The notes beneath the pieces are model-generated. The model was not told where the DNA came from and did no database searches. It worked only from the letters and a program-made list of their open reading frames with translations. This document shows, in pieces, positions 15,159-20,572 of a stretch of 20,572 nt of DNA. This DNA comes from a virus. The first letter of the stretch is position 1, and each line of letters starts with the position of its first letter. The stretch spans positions 1 to 20,572 of the IMG/VR virus record IMGVR_UViG_3300030106_007995. One strand, 5' to 3'. The position numbers and the translations under genes are program-made.

Positions 15159-16235
15159 ATGAAAACAGCGTTAGTATGTGGTGCGGGTGGGTTTATTGGT
15201 AACCACCTAGTTAACAGATTAAAAAAAGACGGTTATTGGGTAAGAGGTGTGGATCTTAAGTATCCTGAATTTTCACAAACACAAGCAGATGAGTTTATTA
15301 CAGGTGATCTTACAGGACAGAATTTTGTAGACAGAATAGTTCGTACCGGTGATTATCATTCCAGTGTACCTGTTCAATATCAAGAACAGTTTGATGAAAT
15401 TTATCAATTAGCTGCTGATATGGGTGGCGCTGGTTATATCTTTACAGGTGATCATGATGCTAATGTCATGAGAAACTCAGCAACTATTAATCTTAACGTT
15501 TTAAATTCAGTAAACAAGTTAAATCAGTATGTAAAGATTCCTTGGTTTAATGATTCAAGGGTATATCCTTATGAACAAAAAACGACAAAGATTTTTTATA
15601 GTAGTTCTGCTTGTATGTACCCAGAACATAATCAATTAGACCCAGATAACCCAAATTGTGAAGAATCCTCTGCATACCCTGCTAACCCAGATAGTGAGTA
15701 CGGTTGGGAGAAGTTATTCTCCGAAAGGTTATATCTAGCATATCAAAGAAATTATGGTATTCCTTGTAGAATAGCAAGATTTCATAATATTTACGGTCCT
15801 CAAGGAACGTGGCAAGGTGGGAGAGAAAAAGCTCCTGCAGCCATGTGTAGGAAAGTGGCCGAAACTGAAGATGGCGGTAGTATAGACGTTTGGGGTGACG
15901 GGACCCAAACACGTTCATTCTTGTATATTGATGAATGTGTGGAAGGAATAAGACGTTTGATGGAATCGGACGTTTCAGAACCGTTAAATCTTGGTTCTGA
16001 TGAAATGGTAACAATTAACCAGTTAATTGAAACTGCTGAAACAGTTGCAGGTAAGAAATTAACAAGAAATTATATTGATGGCCCTCTAGGAGTAAGGGGT
16101 AGAAATAGCGATAACAAATTAATCCAAGAAAAGTTGGGATGGGCCCCGCATTACCCACTACTTAAGGGTATTACCCATACATATGACTGGATATATGATC
16201 AAATTAATATCAGCACGTTAAATCGTGAAGCTTGA
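15159..16235 (+). CDS. GDP-mannose 3,5-epimerase
   Basis: Short-chain dehydrogenase-type epimerase converting GDP-D-mannose to GDP-L-galactose and/or GDP-L-gulose. NAD-binding GAGGFIG is at 8-14. C152 (SSACMYP), Y181-x-x-x-K185 and K224 (GREKAPA) match the plant enzyme's catalytic residues, which I recall as C145, Y174/K178 and K217, with the same spacing. Long stretches read like the plant protein, including RFHNIYGPQGTW, DGTQTRSFLYIDECVEG, and GVRGRNSDN near the end. 358 residues. I chose ATG 15159 because the family begins at this strand and the upstream TTG lies in a promoter. It overlaps no neighbour and likely supplies a donor sugar to the glycosyltransferases; GDP-mannose must come from the host or elsewhere in the phage. 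Confidence 0.9.
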   Translation: MKTALVCGAGGFIGNHLVNRLKKDGYWVRGVDLKYPEFSQTQADEFITGDLTGQNFVDRIVRTGDYHSSVPVQYQEQFDEIYQLAADMGGAGYIFTGDHDANVMRNSATINLNVLNSVNKLNQYVKIPWFNDSRVYPYEQKTTKIFYSSSACMYPEHNQLDPDNPNCEESSAYPANPDSEYGWEKLFSERLYLAYQRNYGIPCRIARFHNIYGPQGTWQGGREKAPAAMCRKVAETEDGGSIDVWGDGTQTRSFLYIDECVEGIRRLMESDVSEPLNLGSDEMVTINQLIETAETVAGKKLTRNYIDGPLGVRGRNSDNKLIQEKLGWAPHYPLLKGITHTYDWIYDQINISTLNREA

Positions 16236-16259
16236 TCATTTTAGTTAATAATCTATCAT
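16232..16259 (+). promoter_or_regulatory. Sigma70-like promoter of gp41
   Basis: TTGATC (16232-16237), a 16-nt spacer and TATCAT (16254-16259), ending 7 nt before the ATG at 16267. The -35 overlaps the epimerase stop codon. TATCAT is the same -10 variant as at gp47. Confidence 0.5.
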
Positions 16260-16266
16260 TGTTTAT

Positions 16267-17601
16267 ATGTCTGATAATTCACTGGACTTAGAATACTACG
16301 AAAATGTAGTGCTTTACAAGAGTATTACTGATCCTAGATATTTGGGTTCTATTATAGATCACATTCAACCAAGGTATTTTGAAAATAAAAGCTATCGAAG
16401 CATTATTTCGATCATAAAAGCTTTTTTTATTAAAAGACAAACTATTCCTAGTGCAACCGAGATAGCATCTTATTGTACCACACCGGAATTGAAGACCGAT
16501 TTAAAAGATACCTTATTAAAAATCGATCAATTAGATAAAACGTTTAATACTGAAGAGCTTTATGTTAACACCGAAAGGTTTTTAAAAGAAAAGTCGGTAT
16601 TTCATACAATGTTAGACGTTGCAGATGACTGTGCAAAGGGTAAAGTAGAACCAACAGTAATATTTGATAAGTTTGAAAAGTGTTGTGGTATAAATCTATC
16701 GGTAGATATTGGTTTTGACTTGTTAGTTGATCACGAAAAGTTAATAGAAAACTTACAAATAGAAGAACCTACTATTCCTTCAGGTTGGACGTGGGTAGAT
16801 GAAATGTTAGATGGTGGTTTCTTAGAAAACGGAAGATCAATTTATGTGTTTGCTGGTGAAACTAACGTTGGTAAGTCTATATTTTTAGGAAACATAGCCG
16901 TTAATATGGCTAAACAAGGAAAAACGGTATTAGTGGTATCTCTTGAAATGAGTGAGCTCATGTATGCTAAGAGATTAGCAGGTAATTTAACTGGAATTGA
17001 AATAAACAGCTTAAGACATGAAATACCAGAGTTAAGACATAAGATAGAAAAAGAAATAACCGATAACCCTAAAGGTAAACTACTAATTAAAGAGTTTCCA
17101 CCAAGTACTATTACATCAAATCAGTTGGGTGCATTTATGAAGAAGATAGAACAGAAGGGTATTAAGATTGATGCCTTGGTTCTTGACTATATTAACTTGA
17201 TGCATTCACCTATAGGTAATAATAGTTATGAAAGAGTAAAATATGCAACAGAACAAGTAAGAGCATTATCATACCAACATAATTGTCCTATAATAACTGC
17301 AACTCAGTTAAATAGAACTGGTTACGATACTCAAGACCCTGGATTAGATACAATTGGTGAAAGTATGGGGTTAGCTATGACAGCAGATGCAATATTTTCC
17401 ATATTTCAAAACGAAGAAGATAGAGGGTTAGATCAAATACGGTTGGGGGTTATGAAGAATCGTTTTGGTCCTAACTTTGGTCAGACGGAAATGAGTATAC
17501 ATTACCCTACTTTAACTATTTCCGACGGTGAAGGTGCTGAAGATATGGGTAACGCTGCAGCTAACGTCATGGGTGCTATAGAAGCATTAGCTAATGGTTG
17601 A
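16267..17601 (+). CDS. 41: gp41, DnaB-family replicative helicase
   Basis: Hexameric 5'-3' helicase of the T4-type primosome. Residues 1-140 are the helical N-terminal domain; the RecA-like core has Walker A GETNVGKS (197-204), the second conserved acidic stretch VVSLEMS (223-229), Walker B LVLDY with D307, and the DnaB sensor motif TATQLNR (344-350). The PSGWTWVDEMLDGG lead-in (171-184) is a standard start of the core. The length of 444 residues is near T4 gp41 (475). It is preceded by a promoter and is not next to a primase gene (gp61) in this window. Downstream come the DHH enzyme, a small unknown, the probable loader gp59 and gp32. Confidence 0.95.
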   Translation: MSDNSLDLEYYENVVLYKSITDPRYLGSIIDHIQPRYFENKSYRSIISIIKAFFIKRQTIPSATEIASYCTTPELKTDLKDTLLKIDQLDKTFNTEELYVNTERFLKEKSVFHTMLDVADDCAKGKVEPTVIFDKFEKCCGINLSVDIGFDLLVDHEKLIENLQIEEPTIPSGWTWVDEMLDGGFLENGRSIYVFAGETNVGKSIFLGNIAVNMAKQGKTVLVVSLEMSELMYAKRLAGNLTGIEINSLRHEIPELRHKIEKEITDNPKGKLLIKEFPPSTITSNQLGAFMKKIEQKGIKIDALVLDYINLMHSPIGNNSYERVKYATEQVRALSYQHNCPIITATQLNRTGYDTQDPGLDTIGESMGLAMTADAIFSIFQNEEDRGLDQIRLGVMKNRFGPNFGQTEMSIHYPTLTISDGEGAEDMGNAAANVMGAIEALANG

Positions 17602-17623
17602 GTATCTTCATGAAAATCATAAT
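17598..17623 (+). promoter_or_regulatory. Weak promoter-like element of the DHH gene
   Basis: TTGAGT (17598-17603), a short 14-nt spacer and CATAAT (17618-17623), ending 7 nt before the ATG at 17631. Position fits the pattern but both boxes and the spacer are imperfect. Confidence 0.25.
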
Positions 17624-17630
17624 TATCTAA

Positions 17631-18533
17631 ATGAACGGTAAAGATTACGTATTTACTGATTCGGATTTAGACGGTGTTGGTAGTTTATTAGTGATAAAAT
17701 GGTTGTTGGGAAAGGAAACACTTTTCAAAACTACCACGCATAAGCATTTTAGAGAAGATTTTGTAAACTTTCTCACTAGAAATAAAATTTCCGAATATGA
17801 TACGATCTATATATGTGATTTAAATGTTAGCGAACACGGAGATTTACTTAATTATAAAAATATTGTTGTTATTGACCATCATAATGGTAAAAATAATTAC
17901 GATGAGTTTACAAAGCCTACTTTAATATTAGATAGTGATTATTCTTCTACTACAAAATTAGTATTAAAGTATCTTATTGATAATGTTCCAAATTCAGCTA
18001 CAAAATTAAATGGACCTAAAGCTAAATTAATAGAATTTATTGACGATTACGACTGTTATCGTTTAGCTCATAGAGAAAGCCTCGGTGTAAATTTCGTTTT
18101 ATGGAGCTATACAGGTGCAAGAGTAGATAAATTCATAGATGAATTTTATAACGGGTTTACCGAATTTACATTACACCAAAAAAATATGATTTCGTTAGCT
18201 AATAAGAAGATTAAAGATCATTTAGTTAACGGTGAAGCTTTTTCATATAAAACAAAAATAGATAATAAAGAATATAAACTCATTTCCACGGTTTGTTCCT
18301 ATCACATTAATGAAATAGCATCGGGGATATTAAAAAAGTATGACGCGGACATATCTTTCGTAATAAATACAAAGTCAGGAAGTGTAAGCATTAGAAAACG
18401 TAGCGGGGTACCTGTTAACTTAAACAAACTCGCTGGTAAATTGATAGATGGTGGTGGTCATACCGATTCAGCAGGCGGAAAACTAACAGAAACATTTTTA
18501 AAGTATACAAAACTATTTGATCTTGAATCATGA
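17631..18533 (+). CDS. DHH/DHHA1 phosphoesterase (nanoRNase/RecJ-like)
   Basis: Members hydrolyse phosphodiesters in short oligonucleotides, pAp, cyclic dinucleotides or single-stranded DNA ends. Metal-binding motifs are complete: D10-x-D12-x-D14-G, D63 (CDLN), D82-H-H84 after VVI, and D138-D139 with YD. The C-terminal DHHA1 substrate motif is GGGH (274-277) followed by SAGG, close to the usual GGGHxxAAG. At 300 residues it matches NrnA-like enzymes and lacks the extra domains of RecJ. It stands between gp41 and the gp59-gp32 pair, the place held by RNase H (rnh) in T4, so removal of primers or their remnants is a plausible role. The 3' end overlaps the next gene by 4 nt (ATGA). Confidence 0.88.
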   Translation: MNGKDYVFTDSDLDGVGSLLVIKWLLGKETLFKTTTHKHFREDFVNFLTRNKISEYDTIYICDLNVSEHGDLLNYKNIVVIDHHNGKNNYDEFTKPTLILDSDYSSTTKLVLKYLIDNVPNSATKLNGPKAKLIEFIDDYDCYRLAHRESLGVNFVLWSYTGARVDKFIDEFYNGFTEFTLHQKNMISLANKKIKDHLVNGEAFSYKTKIDNKEYKLISTVCSYHINEIASGILKKYDADISFVINTKSGSVSIRKRSGVPVNLNKLAGKLIDGGGHTDSAGGKLTETFLKYTKLFDLES

Positions 18534-18823
18534 AATACGAAAACCATAATCCAGTAGAGCATACACACAATAAAGAAACAGCTCATGCATTTATGGGGTT
18601 TTGTTCCTTTATTTCTATTCTTAATAATAAGAAAGTAAACCTTCCTAATATTTTTATTTTACTTTTAAAGGATAAGAAGCTTAGAAACCTTTTTAAAGAA
18701 CAGATTGATATAGATACTGACTTTGAAATGGTAAAATTATTTTTATTTTATGATCCTTCCTTGCATAAAAGCAAATATATCATGAAGTATATTAACAGCA
18801 GCAAAAATAAATTGATTCATTAG
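18530..18823 (+). CDS. Small unidentified protein
   Basis: 97 residues, no recognised family. The start overlaps the DHH stop by 4 nt (ATGA), so it is probably translated by coupling. The protein is rich in Lys, Asn, Ile and Leu, mostly helical by composition, with a Leu/Ile/Phe-rich stretch (NIFILLLKD) too short for a confident membrane segment. In T4 the gene just before 59 is gene 33 (late transcription coactivator, 112 residues). Size and position fit gp33, but I see no sequence match and its end (NKLIH) lacks the clamp-binding tail, so I do not call it that. Confidence 0.7.
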   Translation: MKYENHNPVEHTHNKETAHAFMGFCSFISILNNKKVNLPNIFILLLKDKKLRNLFKEQIDIDTDFEMVKLFLFYDPSLHKSKYIMKYINSSKNKLIH

Positions 18824-18839
18824 TGGAGTTATCTATAAT
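18812..18839 (+). promoter_or_regulatory. Sigma70-like promoter of the gp59-like gene
   Basis: TTGATT (18812-18817) in the last codons of the small gene, a 16-nt spacer and a perfect TATAAT (18834-18839), ending 6 nt before the GTG at 18846. It supports the GTG as the true start. Confidence 0.6.
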
Positions 18840-18845
18840 AAGTTA

Positions 18846-19508
18846 GTGACTGACTTTGAAAAGCTAATTTACAATACTCATCTAAAGGTTAGTAGGGTAA
18901 TTAATAATAAACCCTACAAATTTAGAAACAATTTTGATAATTTAGACGATAATAAAAGATTTCTTTGCAAAAAATTAGCTCACTTCTTTTCTAAGCATAA
19001 AAATATCAATATTGATAGATTTTTTAATGCACCATATAAGATTTATCAAGATAAACCTAATTTAGATTTAAAATTTTATACTTCCCTTAAGGCATGTAAG
19101 CTTTATTTTGATTATGTTAATAGTTTGAATAGAGCTGAAGTTAATTCTAAAGAAAATAAGGAATTTTTTCTTAATTCTGGATTGTTTATTACAAAATACT
19201 GCAGTAAACAAAAAATAAAATGGGACGACTATATTAATCATAAAGAAAACAAAACCGATACCTTAAATTCGTTTTTTTCTCATATTAAATCAGGGGATGT
19301 ATCCGTTTATATGCTTTTTACCTTTCAAGATTTTTCAAAAGAGTTTAAAAAGGCAGATAGAGAAGTGGTAAACATGATGTTAAAAGATGTTATTGACGAT
19401 ATAAGCGTTTATCGCGTAAAATTCTACAATATGAACTCTGATTTAAAAGAATATTTTAATAAAATAGTAAGATTATGCAAACAAAAAGTGGAAACTTTAG
19501 TAGATTAA
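18846..19508 (+). CDS. 59: Probable gp59, helicase loader
   Basis: T4 gp59 loads gp41 onto gp32-coated forked DNA. This 220-residue, basic, all-helical-looking protein has the right size (T4: 217) and position, directly before gp32. Pattern similarity I can see: an early KPYKFR-type segment, KRFLCKKLAHFFSKHKNI against T4's R-D-K-Y-F-F-Q-K-L stretch, a following KFY...YFDYVN against T4's VFYREYIGRL, and IKSGDVS...FTFQDF against T4's LQSNIIS...LLDSF. These are weak matches judged from memory, so the call is moderate. The start is a GTG with a promoter 6 nt upstream. Arginine is mostly AGA, unlike gp32. Confidence 0.65.
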   Translation: MTDFEKLIYNTHLKVSRVINNKPYKFRNNFDNLDDNKRFLCKKLAHFFSKHKNINIDRFFNAPYKIYQDKPNLDLKFYTSLKACKLYFDYVNSLNRAEVNSKENKEFFLNSGLFITKYCSKQKIKWDDYINHKENKTDTLNSFFSHIKSGDVSVYMLFTFQDFSKEFKKADREVVNMMLKDVIDDISVYRVKFYNMNSDLKEYFNKIVRLCKQKVETLVD

Positions 19509-19516
19509 TATATAAT
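19489..19516 (+). promoter_or_regulatory. Sigma70-like promoter of gp32
   Basis: TGGAAA (19489-19494), a 16-nt spacer and a perfect TATAAT (19511-19516). Unlike the others, it is 70 nt upstream of the start codon. The predicted first base, about 19523, is right at the hairpin, giving gp32 the only long leader here. Confidence 0.6.
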
Positions 19517-19525
19517 TGTGTGAGT

Positions 19526-19541
19526 GGCAATTGGAATTGCC
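19526..19541 (+). promoter_or_regulatory. 5'-end hairpin in the gp32 leader, candidate autoregulatory operator
   Basis: A perfect stem GGCAAT / ATTGCC around TGGA, 45 nt before the gp32 ATG and only about 3 nt from the predicted transcript start. No T-run follows, so it is not an intrinsic terminator. The remaining leader (19542-19586) is almost pure A/T with repeated AATAAT and should be unstructured. T4 gene 32 has a 5' pseudoknot followed by an unstructured A/U-rich leader that gp32 coats to shut off its own translation; this is a likely analogue. I see no pseudoknot partner for the loop. Confidence 0.55.
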
Positions 19542-19586
19542 ATAACGAATAATAAGAATAATAACTAAGAAGAAAAAATAATAATT

Positions 19587-20459
19587 ATGGCAGATATAAA
19601 GAAACTATTCGAAAGTATTAAGGCTGAAATGACAAAAGATTCAGGTCAATCTAATCGTTCTCAGTTCTTAAGGACAGAAGTTGGTAATACTTATACGGTG
19701 CGTTTATTACCTAATGTAAAGGATGCAAATAAAACGTTCTTTCATTATTATACGCACGGGTGGACATCGTTTGCTACCGGTCAATACATTAATCAGATAA
19801 GCCCACAAACGTGGGGTGAGCGTGATCCAATTGGTGAAGCTCGATATCGTATTACTAAGACTGGTACCGAAGAAGAAAAGGAAAAGGCTAAAGCAATTAT
19901 GCGTCGTGAAAACTGGATGGTAAACGTTTATGTTATAAACGACCCGGTCAATCCAGATAATAATGGTACGACTAAGTTGTTGCGATTTGGTCGACAGCTT
20001 CATAAGGTAATTATGGAAGCTATGCAAGGAGATGAGGCTGATGAATTGGGTCCTCGTATCTTTGATCTAAGTGATAGTGGGTGTGATTTTCGTATTAAGG
20101 TTGAGAAGCAAGGCGACTTTCCGACATACGTATCATCCAAGTTTGGTATGCCGAAAGCAATTGAAGGCATGGACGACGGGAAGGCAAAAGAAGTGTATGA
20201 CAGCATTACTGATCTTGAGACCGTCTTTACTGTAAAAAGTTTTGACGAGCTTAAAGATATGTTGAACGAGCATTTTTATTGCCTAAGTACTGATGAAGTT
20301 GCGAACGTCTCGACTAGTACAACTATTATCGAGAACAAACCAACCGAGACTTCAACGACTAAAGAAACAAGTGAGCCAGTATCAAGCACGACGAACAATG
20401 ACGAAAGCGACGATGATGATATTGCTAACTTGCTCAATAGTCTAGAAGACATCAAGTAA
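19587..20459 (+). CDS. 32: gp32, single-stranded DNA-binding protein
   Basis: Coats single-stranded DNA and coordinates replication, recombination and repair. The basic N-terminus with SNRSQFLR (22-29) fits the region used for cooperative binding. The core has TYTVRLLPN (35-43), FHYYTHGW (52-59), NWMVNVYVINDP (109-120) and KLLRFGRQ (130-137), like T4's ILVVKDP and YRFGKK. The acidic tail ends DDDDIANLLNSLEDIK, matching T4's D-D-L-L-N-D-L end. The length of 290 is near T4's 301. The T4 zinc ligands (His and three Cys) are absent; the only cysteines are C166 and C232. Of 12 Arg codons, 8 are CGT and 3 CGA, unlike neighbours, suggesting high expression. The stop overlaps the next start by one base. 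Confidence 0.93.
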   Translation: MADIKKLFESIKAEMTKDSGQSNRSQFLRTEVGNTYTVRLLPNVKDANKTFFHYYTHGWTSFATGQYINQISPQTWGERDPIGEARYRITKTGTEEEKEKAKAIMRRENWMVNVYVINDPVNPDNNGTTKLLRFGRQLHKVIMEAMQGDEADELGPRIFDLSDSGCDFRIKVEKQGDFPTYVSSKFGMPKAIEGMDDGKAKEVYDSITDLETVFTVKSFDELKDMLNEHFYCLSTDEVANVSTSTTIIENKPTETSTTKETSEPVSSTTNNDESDDDDIANLLNSLEDIK

Positions 20460-20572
20460 TGGAGCAAGGACCTAAATTACCACCAGGTGAACCGACTAAC
20501 GCTGACGTAAATGTCCCTCCGGTTAATCATAGTGCTGGTTTAGATCCAAGTTTAGATCCGGGGGCGGGTGCG
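20459..20572 (+). CDS. 5' part of an unidentified Pro/Gly-rich protein (runs off right edge)
   Basis: An ATG sharing its A with the gp32 stop (TAATG) opens a frame of 38 codons to the window edge with no stop. It starts MEQGPKLPPGEP and is rich in Pro, Gly, Asp and Asn, probably a disordered N-terminus; GLDPSLDPGAGA is the last visible part. AGAAGA about 9 nt before the ATG, inside the gp32 end, could be a weak ribosome-binding site. Co-translation with gp32 suggests high expression. No family can be assigned from this fragment. Confidence 0.65.
   Translation, partial: MEQGPKLPPGEPTNADVNVPPVNHSAGLDPSLDPGAGA

Noticed and set aside
17585-17596. Palindrome CATTAGCTAATG at the end of gp41
   Set aside because: Short, within codons, without a T-run; likely chance.
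18530-18823. Calling the 97-residue protein gp33
   Set aside because: Only position and approximate size fit; no sequence match and no clamp-binding C-terminal peptide.
19526-19541. The gp32 leader hairpin as a terminator of the gp59-like gene
   Set aside because: There is no T-run after the stem; the sequence continues with mixed A-rich bases.
1-20572. tRNA genes, CRISPR arrays, insertion sequences, integrase or attachment sites
   Set aside because: I saw no cloverleaf-like stretch, regularly spaced repeats, transposase or terminal inverted repeats, and the genes are packed with no gap over about 100 bases.

Overview
The window looks like part of the genome of a T4-superfamily (Tevenvirinae-like) myovirus, AT-rich and almost gap-free. 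It has T4-type replication and recombination proteins: gp47, gp46, gp43, UvsX, gp41, a probable gp59, and gp32. Small size, AT-rich codon use, the gp43/uvsX proximity and the sugar genes are most like marine T4-like phages. The host is not determined by the sequence; a SAR11-type or other AT-rich marine bacterium is a guess.

Layout. Bases 1-100 (minus) hold the start of a gene that leaves the window. Bases 126-8698 alternate core genes with glycosyltransferases: gp47, a GT-A transferase, gp46, a GT-B transferase, gp43 DNA polymerase, and a GT60-like transferase. A small conserved-looking protein follows and ends in a strong intrinsic terminator (9099-9124). UvsX then starts from its own promoter. 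Bases 10250-16235 are an accessory block: NodU-type carbamoyltransferase, QueC-like PP-loop protein, methyltransferase-like protein, one lone minus-strand gene, class II glutamine amidotransferase, a second methyltransferase-like protein, and a GDP-mannose 3,5-epimerase very close to the plant enzyme. Bases 16267-20459 return to replication: gp41 helicase, a DHH/DHHA1 phosphoesterase, a small unknown, a probable gp59 helicase loader, and gp32. A new gene overlapping the gp32 stop runs off the right edge.

How the genes work together. gp46/gp47 resect ends, UvsX does strand exchange, gp32 coats single strands, gp59 would load gp41, and gp43 synthesises DNA. The DHH enzyme sits where T4 keeps RNase H and may do primer or oligonucleotide clean-up. 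The sugar genes (four possible transferases, carbamoyltransferase, epimerase, methyltransferases) imply building and transfer of a decorated sugar, perhaps an L-galactose type. The acceptor, whether DNA, virion or host envelope, is unknown. The QueC-like and amidotransferase genes raise a separate possibility of 7-deazaguanine chemistry.

The most striking pattern is regulatory. Many genes carry a sigma70-like promoter (TTGAnn, 15-17 nt, TATAAT-like) whose -10 box ends only 5-8 nt before the start codon, and these genes generally lack a Shine-Dalgarno sequence. This predicts near-leaderless single-gene transcripts. gp32 is the exception: its promoter is 70 nt upstream, and the predicted RNA begins with a hairpin followed by an unstructured A/U-rich leader, resembling the T4 gene 32 autoregulatory operator.
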